Notes: generated by a model not told the origin, from the sequence alone. Counted from the first letter of the stretch, positions 18,276 to 27,186 are shown. The stretch: DNA of 64,000 nucleotides from Paenibacillus sp. E222 (GCF_013401555.1 NZ_CP058552.1:682001-746000), one strand, 5' to 3'. Numbers and translations are program-made.

Positions 18276-19300
18276 TAATGGTCCCCCATTTCTGCCAATC
18301 TCCTGCGAATCAGCTGATCGGTTAGCCGCCACTCCAACTCCTGCTCCAGGAATAGCTGCTGTGCTTCTTCATATGTAATCCGTTCAAAAGCAACCCGTGC
18401 ACCCGGCCTAGCCTGTGCAAGTATCGGCAAATCTACCCGGGCCACCTGTGCAATCACTGGATAACCCCCAATGGTCTGATGATCCGCCATCAATATGATG
18501 GGCTGACCGTCTGATGGCACCTGAACTGTGCCATAGGTGACGGCTTCAGACAGCCGATCCATTGATTGACCGAGTTCCAGCTTCGCACCTTCCAAGCGAT
18601 ACCCCATTCGATCCGATTGGGGAGAGATCACATATCGTTCTTTATGGAATCGTTCCAGGCTATCTTCATCAAACGCTGCAATATCTTTGCCCGGCATGAC
18701 ACGAATAACAGGTTCAGCATGGTAGGCGGGCCATTCCCTGCTGGACAAGTACCAGGCAGGTGCATGCATCCGCCGGTTGCTCTTCTCGGCTTCTACACTC
18801 AATCCATGCAACGCCGATTGCGCTTCATAAGAAGCTTCCCCCGCAAACAACCTGTCACCCACCTTCAGGGCACGTCCTTCAACCCCACCAAAACCTGTCT
18901 TAAGATCCGTACTGCGACTACCCATCATCTCAGGTACTGCGATTCCACCGGCAATCGCCATATAAGACCTCAAGCCAGAACGACATCGCCCAAATCTCAG
19001 CACACTTCCAGCAAGCAGCACGACCGGACGCCATAGCGGAACAGGCAGGCCATCCACAGTTGCCGTCAGATCCGCACCACATAGAGAGATCAGCCGAGTC
19101 TTATGGAAACGAAGCTCCGGTCCCGTCATCGTCATCTCCAGCACAGCCGCATCACGGGAATTCCCAACCAGTGCATTGGCTGCTCTGGCTGCAAAGGTAT
19201 CCATAACTCCGCCCGGATGAATCCCATACCGGCGAAATCCTGTTCTTCCTTCGTCCTGAACGGTGGATAACAAACCTGGGCGAATGACTTCAATACTCAT
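18275..19300 (-). CDS. pxpC: 5-oxoprolinase subunit C (biotin-dependent carboxylase-like)
   Basis: Subunit C, 341 residues, of the 5-oxoprolinase complex; formerly annotated as a KipA or allophanate hydrolase-2 type protein. The N-terminus reads VIRPGLLSTVQDEGRTGFRRYGIHPGGVMD, typical of the family, and AIAGGIAVPEMMGSRSTDLKTGFGG and ILMADHQTIGGYPVIAQV follow. The ATG overlaps the pxpB stop by four bases, and the stop overlaps the pxpA start by one, so the three are translationally coupled. Confidence 0.92.
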   Translation of the reverse strand: MSIEVIRPGLLSTVQDEGRTGFRRYGIHPGGVMDTFAARAANALVGNSRDAAVLEMTMTGPELRFHKTRLISLCGADLTATVDGLPVPLWRPVVLLAGSVLRFGRCRSGLRSYMAIAGGIAVPEMMGSRSTDLKTGFGGVEGRALKVGDRLFAGEASYEAQSALHGLSVEAEKSNRRMHAPAWYLSSREWPAYHAEPVIRVMPGKDIAAFDEDSLERFHKERYVISPQSDRMGYRLEGAKLELGQSMDRLSEAVTYGTVQVPSDGQPIILMADHQTIGGYPVIAQVARVDLPILAQARPGARVAFERITYEEAQQLFLEQELEWRLTDQLIRRRLAEMGDH

Positions 19301-20007
19301 CGTTCGCCCTCCTTTAATTCCAGATACTCCTGATGAGATATCGATGCAAAACGAACCCGATCACCAGCTGCCAGCAGACTTGGCGGATTTTCCATCGGAC
19401 GAAACAACGCTAGTGGCGTACGCCCGATGCACTGCCATCCCCCTGGGGTCGTTACCGGGTAAACTCCCGTTTGTTTTCCACCAATGCCTACCGTTCCCGC
19501 TTCAACCCGAAGCCGAGGTGTAGAGCGTCTGGGCGTAGCGATCTTCTCCGCTAATCCGCCCAGATACGGAAAACCCGGCGCAAATCCGATCATGTGAACC
19601 AGGTAATCTCCGGATGTGTGAATAGCTATGACCTCATCTGGCGTAAGCCCATGTTCAGTAGCGACGTATTCCAGGTCAGGACCCAATTCACCACCATAAC
19701 ATACAGGAATAATGATCGTTCTGGGTTGAATTAGCGTCACCTCTTGCATCTTATTCAACTCATGAAGCAGCATCCCGCATACCTCGTGGTATGGGGAGAG
19801 CAATGGATCATAGAACAGTGTGACCGATGCAAATGAAGGTAGCCACTCCAAGATGCCCGGCAGCCGGCTCTTTTCCAGCAAAGCACATACCGACATCACC
19901 CTCTGGTGCACCGCTTCAGATATGGTGTCCCCACAACGGATCATAACCCCTGTTTCGCCCAGAGGAGACAGCGCATCCTCAGTCCATGAATATGGCAGTT
20001 TAGTCAT
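19297..20007 (-). CDS. pxpB: 5-oxoprolinase subunit B (KipI family)
   Basis: Subunit B of 5-oxoprolinase, about 236 residues from ATG 20007, which has AAGGAGGG eight bases upstream; a GTG at 20028 in frame overlaps that ribosome site and is rejected. The central HMIGFAPGFPYLGGL and the C-terminal PGGWQCIGRTPLALF are KipI/PxpB hallmarks. In Bacillus the homologue KipI can inhibit sporulation kinase KinA, but the adjacent pxpC-pxpA genes point to oxoproline metabolism here. Confidence 0.92.
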   Translation of the reverse strand: MTKLPYSWTEDALSPLGETGVMIRCGDTISEAVHQRVMSVCALLEKSRLPGILEWLPSFASVTLFYDPLLSPYHEVCGMLLHELNKMQEVTLIQPRTIIIPVCYGGELGPDLEYVATEHGLTPDEVIAIHTSGDYLVHMIGFAPGFPYLGGLAEKIATPRRSTPRLRVEAGTVGIGGKQTGVYPVTTPGGWQCIGRTPLALFRPMENPPSLLAAGDRVRFASISHQEYLELKEGER

Positions 20008-20116
20008 GCTATCACCCTCCTTGTCCACAAGTTTATAATCCCTTGATCATTTTTTTCTCCAAAGCCTGCAAAATAAGTGAATGAACAGCGGGAAAGGGCT
20101 CTGCGTCTTCTATCTA

Positions 20117-20707
20117 TCACAACTCCTTGTAGGAATCAAGATGTGCGCTGCAATTGTATAGCTCGCATTGCCAGGACTCCGCTTCCCAAGAAATCCGGGT
20201 GATCGACGTGTTGGACAGCTTTGCGCTCACATCAATTTCAGGCACCAGACCTCGCAATGTATTCCGGAGAATAGCGCCATGGCTGACAACAATCACTTTT
20301 CCATTGGGATGCTGCCGTACAATATCTTCTAACGCGGCAATGCCTCGAATTGTACCTGCATCCGCAAGCTCTCGGCCTAAATCCAGAGTGTTCCAATCTG
20401 CTCCCCATTTGGCTACACGTTCAGCCTCGGTCGTACCTTCCACCTGCCCACCGCCCATTTCACGCAACCTCGGGTCCAAATGAATCTCCTGTATTCCCAA
20501 ACGATCTCCAATGATGCGAGCCGTCTCACTTGCACGCTCCAGGTCGCTTGCATAGATGGCATCCCACGTTTCCTCACTCAGTCTTGCAGCAAGCAATAGT
20601 GCCTGTTCTCTTCCTTCCTGATCCAGCGGATTATCCGTTTGTCCCTGTGAACGTTTTTCCTTATTCCACGCCGTGCTTCCATGGCGAATCAATGCGATCT
20701 GTGTCAT
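20117..20707 (-). CDS. Histidine phosphatase (phosphoglycerate mutase-like) family protein
   Basis: Cytosolic phosphatase of 196 residues. The RHG active-site motif is IRHGSTAWN with catalytic His9, and the second His is in VVSHGAILR. SDLERASETARII is the usual proton-donor region. Substrate unknown; broad phosphatases such as PhoE are close by family. Its ATG overlaps the stop of the DinB-like gene by four bases, so the two are co-translated. Confidence 0.85.
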   Translation of the reverse strand: MTQIALIRHGSTAWNKEKRSQGQTDNPLDQEGREQALLLAARLSEETWDAIYASDLERASETARIIGDRLGIQEIHLDPRLREMGGGQVEGTTEAERVAKWGADWNTLDLGRELADAGTIRGIAALEDIVRQHPNGKVIVVSHGAILRNTLRGLVPEIDVSAKLSNTSITRISWEAESWQCELYNCSAHLDSYKEL

Positions 20708-21294
20708 TGCTGTTCCTCACCTTTACCTTTTTCTATGTGTAATTCATCATCTGTAAAATGTTTTCGTGCCTTCGGCTTGGCAAATTTGCCACCATTATAT
20801 TGATCCGAACCATTTCTCGGAATGGAAAGACTGTTCCATGAGGTTTCTTTGAGCATTTTGGCCGCATAGATAATCTGCCCCACATGATAGGGGTAATGCG
20901 CCAATTGCCGGATAATTGCTTCCATGACGGTATGTCCTTCATTGCGAATATATATAATATGAGACAGTTGCTCCGGTGTAAAAGAACGAATGGCTCCAAG
21001 CAGACAGTTCCAGCCTTCCTCCCATTTGGCGAGCAGCTCTTCCCGGGTAGAAATATCATTCACAAATTCCGCATCACGTTCACGCCATGGCTTTTCTCCA
21101 TCGGTCGTCAGCACATCCGTCCAACGGGACAGCATATTGCCCCATAGATGCTTCACAATAACCGCAATGCTGTTGGCATCTTCATTCCAGGATTGAAACA
21201 GCTGCTCGGATTCCAGTTGCTCCATGGCCTTTTCCCCAAGCTGCTTGTAATACAAAAATTGCTTCTCGGCTGTATCCAGAAATACCTGATTCAT
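20704..21294 (-). CDS. DinB/YfiT-like metal-binding protein (DUF1572 type)
   Basis: Four-helix-bundle DinB-superfamily protein of about 196 residues. Candidate metal-binding histidines fall in VIVKHLWGNM and QLAHYPYHVGQI, spaced as in the family. Some relatives are thiol transferases (bacillithiol S-transferases); the specific role here is not shown. I start at ATG 21294 (MNQVFLDTAEKQ); the longer frame has no ribosome site. Coupled to the downstream phosphatase gene. Confidence 0.78.
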   Translation of the reverse strand: MNQVFLDTAEKQFLYYKQLGEKAMEQLESEQLFQSWNEDANSIAVIVKHLWGNMLSRWTDVLTTDGEKPWRERDAEFVNDISTREELLAKWEEGWNCLLGAIRSFTPEQLSHIIYIRNEGHTVMEAIIRQLAHYPYHVGQIIYAAKMLKETSWNSLSIPRNGSDQYNGGKFAKPKARKHFTDDELHIEKGKGEEQQ

Positions 21295-21327
21295 ATCCAC
21301 ACGTCCACAACCCTTCACAAAATGTAT

Positions 21328-21657
21328 TTATTCAGGAAAAGAAAACGTCCCGTCCTCATTCGGTTCAAAGGAAATGACTTTCCGTACAGCATCCAAATTA
21401 AGTTCACCATAGATATGCGGAAATAGTTCATTCAACTCATACAGGTCCTCATACACCAGTTCCGGTTTCAAGGCCCTCTCATCAATGCCAAGCAATAACA
21501 AATCCGTACGCCCTTGATAATATTGAGCCGCTACCCATGGAATCTGTTCTTTAGTGGAACAATGAATGAAACCGTCCGTCTCCAGGCTATCCGGTGCATA
21601 CACGCTCTGTTTGGACACCTGCTCCCATACCGCTTGGGAAATAATACTGTAGATCAT
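21328..21657 (-). CDS. DUF952 family protein
   Basis: Small cytosolic protein of 109 residues. The pattern MIYSIISQAVWEQVSKQSVYAPDSLETDGFIHCST with a later LLLGIDERALKPELVYED and FPHIYGELNLDAV matches DUF952, a family with an ADP-ribosyltransferase-like fold and no established function. GAAGGAGG precedes the ATG. It is one of a run of short, closely spaced accessory genes. Confidence 0.82.
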   Translation of the reverse strand: MIYSIISQAVWEQVSKQSVYAPDSLETDGFIHCSTKEQIPWVAAQYYQGRTDLLLLGIDERALKPELVYEDLYELNELFPHIYGELNLDAVRKVISFEPNEDGTFSFPE

Positions 21658-21708
21658 TGTTCCGCCTCCTTCAATTTCTTCTATGTATCCTGCATGTCAT
21701 TGGAAGTA

Positions 21709-22266
21709 TTATAGATCATCCCGGATACGGGAGTACAATTTTTGATCTGTAAACACACCTTTAATCTTCAATTGTTTACGCAGCAAACCTTCATATGACA
21801 TGCCCAGCTTCTCCATCACTCGTGCAGAGCCGATGTTGCCTGCATTGCATTTCCCCTCCAGCCGATTGCAGTCCAATTCCTGAAAACAGTACGCAACAAT
21901 CGGCTGCATCGCTTCTGCCGCAAGGCCTTTGCCCCAGCAACTGCTGGCAATCGCGTACCCCAGTTCAGCACTTTGCATGGATTCATTGAGATGAAAAATG
22001 CCACCTCGCCCGATCAGCCTCCCCGTTTCCTTCAGAATAAAGGCCCATATATAGACCGTCTTTTTCTCATAATTGTCCAACACCCTTTGAATATATTGAA
22101 CGGAGTCGTCCAACGTTTCATGACAGTTCCACAGACTTTGCTGACTCACGTTGGGATCGGAGGCAAACATAAAATAATCATCGAGGTCGTTAAGCGTAAG
22201 ACGTCTCAGTACCAAGCGATCTGTCTCAAACTCAGGTGATTCCGTAAAAAGCTTCTCTACCTTCAC
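21709..22266 (-). CDS. GNAT N-acetyltransferase (RimJ/RimL type)
   Basis: Acetyltransferase of 185 residues. The N-terminus TDRLVLRRLTLNDLDDYF, the middle LGYAIASSCWGKGLAAEAM (acetyl-CoA pyrophosphate loop) and CNAGNIGSARVMEKLGMSYEGLLR are standard RimJ/RimL-type motifs. It would acetylate an alpha-amino group on a protein or small molecule; the target is unknown. It lies between DUF952 and DUF2809 genes with short gaps. Confidence 0.87.
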   Translation of the reverse strand: MKVEKLFTESPEFETDRLVLRRLTLNDLDDYFMFASDPNVSQQSLWNCHETLDDSVQYIQRVLDNYEKKTVYIWAFILKETGRLIGRGGIFHLNESMQSAELGYAIASSCWGKGLAAEAMQPIVAYCFQELDCNRLEGKCNAGNIGSARVMEKLGMSYEGLLRKQLKIKGVFTDQKLYSRIRDDL

Positions 22267-22281
22267 TTAAGTCCCTCCCCA

Positions 22282-22686
22282 TCATCTAGCCTTCTTATTT
22301 CTTAGGAAATAACGATCAATCCCATACACACACAGAATGCCGACACCATACCTCAACAGATCCATTACCAGAAATCCACGTCCCAAAATAAGCGCACCCA
22401 GCACCGTTGAACGCACTTCGTTCAGCCAAGAAGTCTGAATCATTTGCGAACATTCGACGGCCCAGCTAAAAAGCAGGCTCACCATCAGCGCCAACTCTTT
22501 GCTGCGATTAATCCAAACCATCCGTACCCCAAAATAAATCATCGCTGCCCACAAGGCATCACCAAAATGCTCACGTACAAAATCCGGTAAAAGTTCACCA
22601 AAGTGTCTGGACGCCAGTCCTGCCGCCATGGTTATGATCACTGCGAAGAAATAAATCAGCCTCTCTTTGAAAAACGCCTTCATCAT
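22282..22686 (-). CDS. DUF2809 family membrane protein
   Basis: Membrane protein of 134 residues with about four helices. The pattern GLASRHFGELLPDFVREHFGDALWAAMIYFGVRM, then WAVECSQMIQTSWLNEVRSTVLGALILGRGFLVMDLLRYGVG, fits DUF2809. The conserved E-x4-Q and D-x2-RY positions resemble VanZ-like proteins. Function is unknown. It starts three bases after the GrpB stop, so the two are probably co-translated. Confidence 0.78.
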   Translation of the reverse strand: MMKAFFKERLIYFFAVIITMAAGLASRHFGELLPDFVREHFGDALWAAMIYFGVRMVWINRSKELALMVSLLFSWAVECSQMIQTSWLNEVRSTVLGALILGRGFLVMDLLRYGVGILCVYGIDRYFLRNKKAR

Positions 22687-22689
22687 GGA

Positions 22690-23241
22690 TCAAATGCCTT
22701 CATCAAGCACTTGTAAAATAAAATCCGTTTTGGCAGCGGTATATGCTTCTCTGTCATCCTTATTCTTATTAGCAAGTTTAGCTTTCAAAGCCGCATAAAC
22801 CTCTACCAGATCCGGCCGCTGTCTTAGCACATCCCGAAACTGGATTTGGCGATCCCAACGTTCTTCGCCTGGGCGCATCAGATGAAGATGTACAGCCCTC
22901 TTGCCATCTTTCACTCTGACCCAGAAACGTCTATATTCCCGACCATCCAGTTCAGGTGGAACGTAGTTCCAGTCGACCGGATTCAGCTGATCGGCAATCA
23001 AGTCCATGTCCTCCCATGACTGCACCTCTCCCATCAAATCAATAATGGGCTTTGCGGGCAATCCCGGAATGGACGTGCTTCCGATATGTTCAAACTTATG
23101 AATATTGAGCTGCTTTAATAATTCTCTGAGCTGGCGAATCTCTTCCTGAGCCTGTAGGTTCCACATGGGGTTAGCCTCAACAATCTCTACCGATTCTGTC
23201 GCCCACGCAGGCCAATTTTCCGGTTGCAGATGATCTGTCAT
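22690..23241 (-). CDS. GrpB family protein (UPF0157 nucleotidyltransferase fold)
   Basis: Cytosolic protein of 183 residues. The family core reads IHKFEHIGSTSIPGLPAKPIIDLMGEV, a minimal nucleotidyltransferase GS-x(n)-DLD-like motif, followed by VHLHLMRPGEERWDRQIQFRDVLR. Biochemical role is not established for the family. Its ATG overlaps the stop of the upstream 67-residue gene by four bases. Confidence 0.87.
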   Translation of the reverse strand: MTDHLQPENWPAWATESVEIVEANPMWNLQAQEEIRQLRELLKQLNIHKFEHIGSTSIPGLPAKPIIDLMGEVQSWEDMDLIADQLNPVDWNYVPPELDGREYRRFWVRVKDGKRAVHLHLMRPGEERWDRQIQFRDVLRQRPDLVEVYAALKAKLANKNKDDREAYTAAKTDFILQVLDEGI

Positions 23242-23441
23242 TCGGATGCATCCTCCTTTGCAGGATTGAATTTCAATCGGTATTGTTCCAGGTACTTCAG
23301 ATGGGCTCGTTTCTTCGTGTCCTCCACTGTGGTAATCATCCCGAGTGTCAGTATCGAAAGTAGGATGAGAAGAAGATACTTTATGTAAGTCAAACCATAG
23401 AAATTGTTATCTGAGCTTATAATTGAAGAATTCAGTTTCAT
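23238..23441 (-). CDS. Small single-pass membrane protein of unknown function
   Basis: About 67 residues starting MKLNSSIISSDNNFYGL. One hydrophobic helix (YIKYLLLILLSILTLGMITTV) precedes a charged tail. An upstream in-frame ATG at 23489 lies inside the terminator hairpin 23464-23487 and is therefore unlikely. The ribosome site before 23441 is weak. It is coupled to GrpB by an ATGA overlap. I do not recognise a family. Confidence 0.55.
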   Translation of the reverse strand: MKLNSSIISSDNNFYGLTYIKYLLLILLSILTLGMITTVEDTKKRAHLKYLEQYRLKFNPAKEDASE

Positions 23442-23463
23442 CACATCCAATTTTTTTATACTT

Positions 23464-23487
23464 AAAAGGGGCGTATGTCTACGCCCC
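23464..23487 (-). terminator. Terminator of the Big2-domain gene
   Basis: GGGGCGTA and TACGCCCC form a perfect 8-bp stem with a 4-base loop, followed by TTTT on the minus strand. Confidence 0.82.
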
Positions 23488-23548
23488 ATCTGTTTCTGTT
23501 CACGATGATGAAATGACCTTAATGGATATACTTCATTCGTTGAAAATT

Positions 23549-24655
23549 TTATTTTACCGTTACCGGTATAGTAACTTTTTTATTGCCCCACTTGGCAGTG
23601 ATGGATGTTTTGCCTTTACCCACGGCCACAATCTTGCCGCCCGTTACTGTGGCTACACTTGGTTTGGTGCTGCTCCATACCGCACTGCTCGTTACAACCG
23701 TGGTTTTGCCTGTATCATACTGCGCCATCACACTCAGTGTTGTACTTGCCTGTGGCGATAAGACGAGTGTTTTCTGGCCTGTGATCAGCTTCTTGAGCAA
23801 AGGAACAACGGTAACCTCTGCCTTTATTGTCTGATTTTGATAAGTTCCTGTCAAGGTGGCTTGTCCTTCCGTCAGTGTTTTGACTGTACCATTCTTGACG
23901 ATGGCTACATTATTGTTGGAAGAGGTCCACGTTACCTGTTTCGAAAGATTAATCGTTTTCCCATTGGCATATGTACCGATGACCTTCAACGCTTTCGATT
24001 TCTTAATATTCAGCTGCATGACAGCAGGAGTCACTTCAACTTTGGTAATCTGGTCCGTAATCGCTACGGGAACTTTAACCGTCTCTGAGCCATATTTGCC
24101 TTGTAACATCACTCTGCCAGGCGTAATTCCTTTGATTTTGCCACTCTCCAGCACCGCGGAAGCACTCGATACCGTCCATACAATCTCGGATGTCACGTCT
24201 TCTTCCTTGCCGTTTGCACGCACAATGCTTACTTTGGGCAGCGTACTTTCACTACCTTTGACAAAATTATAGGAACTTGGCGAAGCTTTGATGCTTTTAA
24301 TTTTATCCTGAACCTTAACCACCAATTGCGCTTTGGCGCCATCTACCTGTGCGTATATTGTCGCTTCTCCCGCTGCCACAGCCTTCAATTTGCCTTTAAT
24401 AATGGTGGCAACAGCTTCGTTACTCGTGGACCATGTGACGCCACCCGTAACATCCTGCTTGTTATCAAATCCTTCAATAACCGCCATCACCTGAAGCGTA
24501 GCTGTCTGGGACACACTCATCTGTTGCGGACTACTGTTGGTAATCTCGATAGATGTCACGTCACCCGTGGCTGCTAGGGCAAGCGAAGGAGCCAATGCTG
24601 CCAATACTAAAATAAAGGCCAAGGCGCCTCGTATTGCTAATTTCATTCCATTCAT
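23549..24655 (-). CDS. Secreted protein with four bacterial Ig-like (Big2) repeats
   Basis: Exported protein of about 368 residues. A signal peptide (AIRGALAFILVLAALAPSLALAA) is followed by four roughly 80-residue Big2 repeats. Each carries variants of the family signature, for example VTWSTSNEAVATIIKGKLKAVAAGEATI, VTWTSSNNNVAIVKNGTVKTLTEGQATL and AVWSSTKPSVATVTGGKIVAVGKGKTSI. The repeats end the protein; no anchor or catalytic domain is visible. Likely an extracellular adhesin or scaffold-like protein. Start chosen at ATG 24655 (GAGG six bases upstream). Confidence 0.85.
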   Translation of the reverse strand: MNGMKLAIRGALAFILVLAALAPSLALAATGDVTSIEITNSSPQQMSVSQTATLQVMAVIEGFDNKQDVTGGVTWSTSNEAVATIIKGKLKAVAAGEATIYAQVDGAKAQLVVKVQDKIKSIKASPSSYNFVKGSESTLPKVSIVRANGKEEDVTSEIVWTVSSASAVLESGKIKGITPGRVMLQGKYGSETVKVPVAITDQITKVEVTPAVMQLNIKKSKALKVIGTYANGKTINLSKQVTWTSSNNNVAIVKNGTVKTLTEGQATLTGTYQNQTIKAEVTVVPLLKKLITGQKTLVLSPQASTTLSVMAQYDTGKTTVVTSSAVWSSTKPSVATVTGGKIVAVGKGKTSITAKWGNKKVTIPVTVK

Positions 24656-24744
24656 TGCAATCCTCATCTCCTGTAATCCAATATTTTACTTCTATTATAT
24701 TATATCGGAAACTCATTACATAAAAGTGAATATCCCAAATAAGT

Positions 24745-24789
24745 AGAGGCATTCTTCAAGTCACTAGGAAGTGACTGAAAAATGCCTCT
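24745..24789. terminator. Large hairpin downstream of the murG-like gene
   Basis: AGAGGCATT pairs with AATGCCTCT, and an inner AGTCACT/AGTGACT stem stacks on it. The T-tail is weak on both strands. It lies on the far side of repeat copy C from the murG-like gene and could end that transcript or the divergently placed region. Confidence 0.5.
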
Positions 24790-24849
24790 TTATTCAGAAT
24801 AAGAACGGAATTGTAACAGGCTGCAATCCTATATAAATTAAACTATTCA

Positions 24850-25000
24850 TTTACACAGAAACGGAGAGGACAGAAAAAACCTGGAAAAGCGAAGCGTTCG
24901 CCTTTATCACCGGATTTTCCCCTTGAGAAAAGGAAATTTTAAAAATCTGGGGATAACAGCGATTGGAAGGTTATTCTGTCATCGGAGTGTTCAGTGTAAA
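24850..25000. repeat. Dispersed palindromic intergenic repeat, copy C
   Basis: A 151-bp copy in reverse orientation to A and B, bounded by TTTACAC and GTGTAAA inverted ends. The inside contains AGCGTTCGCCTTTATC, a central hairpin and GGGGATAACAGCGAT. Just outside, AATTAAACTAT on the left and ATAGTTTAATT on the right extend the symmetry. Copy C lies after the murG-like stop. Confidence 0.82.
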
Positions 25001-25105
25001 ATCTTTAGTTCTACTTATATAGTTTAATTCAATAAATGTTTTGAGATAATCAGGATAGATACGATGAGAAAAAAGAACATGACCAGCAGCAGCTCGGGAA
25101 ATCTT

Positions 25106-26212
25106 TTACTCATGTTCAGCTCTTTCTACCGAAGAAACCGTTGTACGAATAAGCTGCAGAACCTTGTCAACGGCGTTGTCCGTTCCACTCGCCTTCATAT
25201 GGCCTACCATATGATCCCTCTCCATATATACAAGGTCAATATCTCGCAGGAATGTCTGAGGACTCAGCTGCTCTTCCTGGAGAACTCTTGCATAACCTCG
25301 CTCCTGAAAATACTTCGCGTTCAGCGTCTGTCCAACAAGAGATCCGCCGTTGGCATGGGGAATCAGGAGCATCGGCTTCCGCAGCAACAACCACTCATGG
25401 ATCGCATTGGAGCCAGCACGTGACACGACCATATCCGCCATAACCATTAAATCCGCAAGTTCTTCATGCACATATTCAAATGCCTTGTAGCCTGCAAAAC
25501 TTGGGAAGGATGAGTTCAATTTACCTGTACCACATATATGAATGATTTGATAACGCTTGAGCAGTTCCGGCAGTGTTTCAAGTACCATATGATTAAGCTT
25601 TTCCGAGCCCTGACTGCCACCCATAATGAACAGAATAGGTCTGTCGGAGACAAATCGGCAAAAATGAATCCCCCGCGCTCGGCTGCCAAGCTTCAACTCC
25701 TCCCTGATTACAGGTCCCACGTACATCGTCTTTCCTGAACCTTTCGTGGAGGCGAACGTCGCAGTATCCATAAACGTAGTACACATCATTTGGGCGTATC
25801 GCCGTGACAGCCTGTTGGCCAGACCCGGATGTAGATCCGGCTCCAGAATCAGCACCGGAACCCGGTTCCACCTAGCACCCACTACAGCAGGAACAGCTAC
25901 GAATCCCCCTAACGAAAAGCATACATGAGGTTTAATTCTTAAAATGAGCAGATAAGCCTGCAGCACTCCTAGCATAATTTTGAACACATCGGAAATATTC
26001 GCCCACGACCAATACCTTCTCAACTTGCCTGTTGCAACCGCATGATAGTGAACTGCCGGGATTTTGCCGATTAATTGACGCTCGATGCCATGCTTGGAAC
26101 CGATATAATGGATTTCCCATTTCTCCTGAAGCAATCTGGAGATCAGAATGAGATTGGCTGTCACATGACCGGCGGAGCCGCCTCCTGTAAATATGATCCT
26201 CCGTTTGAACAC
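25106..26212 (-). CDS. MurG-like glycosyltransferase (GT28)
   Basis: Peripheral membrane glycosyltransferase of about 368 residues related to MurG, which adds GlcNAc to lipid I. Landmarks: FTGGGSAGHVTANLILI (MurG has GGTGGH), FSLGGFVAVPAVVGAR, and the UDP-sugar site SRAGSNAIHEWLLLRKPMLLIPHANGGSLVGQTLNA. Where MurG normally has HES/HEQ, this protein reads LEPDLHPGLANR, so the acceptor side differs. Start chosen at GTG 26212 (GAGAGGGGG six bases upstream), overlapping the preceding gene by 52 bp. A true murG in the dcw cluster is expected elsewhere, so this is probably a paralogue working with the neighbouring PseB-like enzyme. Confidence 0.8.
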   Translation of the reverse strand: MFKRRIIFTGGGSAGHVTANLILISRLLQEKWEIHYIGSKHGIERQLIGKIPAVHYHAVATGKLRRYWSWANISDVFKIMLGVLQAYLLILRIKPHVCFSLGGFVAVPAVVGARWNRVPVLILEPDLHPGLANRLSRRYAQMMCTTFMDTATFASTKGSGKTMYVGPVIREELKLGSRARGIHFCRFVSDRPILFIMGGSQGSEKLNHMVLETLPELLKRYQIIHICGTGKLNSSFPSFAGYKAFEYVHEELADLMVMADMVVSRAGSNAIHEWLLLRKPMLLIPHANGGSLVGQTLNAKYFQERGYARVLQEEQLSPQTFLRDIDLVYMERDHMVGHMKASGTDNAVDKVLQLIRTTVSSVERAEHE

Positions 26213-27186
26213 AGAAATCCCCCTCTCCACAGCATATCGCGTACTTCCGCCTTGGTCATGATGACATCCTCCGAATGATATCCTCTGCCAGGAAGAACAT
26301 ATGTCCCACAACCCTCTTTATCCGCTAATTTGGCTGAAGGGGAGGTCGTAACAACAAAGTAGGACTTCTCCTCCTCCGCTTCCTTAACGTTTTCCCAATC
26401 TGAAATCAGCGTTTCATAAAGCCGTTCACCCGGACGGGCACCGATGAACTGTATCGGAACATCCTTTTGCCCAGCATCCTCTGCCAAAACCTGTGCGATA
26501 TCCGTTATTTTGCAGGATGGCATTCGGGGTACAATAATCTCGCCGCCCTTGCATTGCTCCATGGCCGACAGGATAATTTCCACGGCGTCTCCAAGGGGAA
26601 GAAAAAAACGTGTCATTCTGGAATCGGTAACGCTAAGTGGCTGCTTCAACTCAAGCTGGCGTTTGAATAACGGTACTACGCTGCCCGTGGAACCAAGAAC
26701 ATTCCCGCTTCGTACACAAACAAAGCTTGTAGCGGAACGGGTGTCAGCTAATAAAATCAATTTTTCCCCGATGGCTTTGGTCATCCCGTACATGCTGGAA
26801 GGATTCGCTGCCTTGTCCGTAGAGACATATACCACCTTCCGCACGCCATTCTCGATTGCAGCATCAATGACGTTCTGCGTTCCGATAATATTGGTCTTGA
26901 CTGCACAATCCGGTTGGTCCTCGCAGACCGGAACATGTTTAAGCGCCGCAAGATGAAAGACATCATCTACATCCTTGCAGGCACCTGCCAGCTCCCAGCG
27001 GTCTCTGATATCCCCCAGTACAAACTTCACTCTCGGGTCAGGGATGGCTTGTCTCATTTGAGCCTGAAGCGATTCATTTCGTGAGAAAATACGTATCTCT
27101 TTTGGCTCCTGAACGAGCAATTGTTTGACCAACTCTTCTCCCCATGAGCCAGTGCCTCCCGTTATTAAAAAGGTTTTATTGAACAT
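26161..27186 (-). CDS. PseB/FlaA1-like UDP-N-acetylglucosamine 4,6-dehydratase family protein
   Basis: Nucleotide-sugar dehydratase/epimerase of about 341 residues in the extended SDR family. The Rossmann motif is TGGTGSWGEELVKQL, the catalytic region STDKAANPSSMYGMTKAIGEK has the YxxxK pair, and HLAALKHVP and RSGNVLGSTGSVVPLF match PseB and CapD. Likely product is a UDP-4-keto-6-deoxy-HexNAc, though this is inferred by family. ATG 27186 has GGAGGG seven bases upstream. It precedes and overlaps the murG-like gene and has a promoter with a shared direct-repeat element (27229-27261). Confidence 0.83.
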   Translation of the reverse strand: MFNKTFLITGGTGSWGEELVKQLLVQEPKEIRIFSRNESLQAQMRQAIPDPRVKFVLGDIRDRWELAGACKDVDDVFHLAALKHVPVCEDQPDCAVKTNIIGTQNVIDAAIENGVRKVVYVSTDKAANPSSMYGMTKAIGEKLILLADTRSATSFVCVRSGNVLGSTGSVVPLFKRQLELKQPLSVTDSRMTRFFLPLGDAVEIILSAMEQCKGGEIIVPRMPSCKITDIAQVLAEDAGQKDVPIQFIGARPGERLYETLISDWENVKEAEEEKSYFVVTTSPSAKLADKEGCGTYVLPGRGYHSEDVIMTKAEVRDMLWRGGFLCSNGGSYLQEAAPPVM

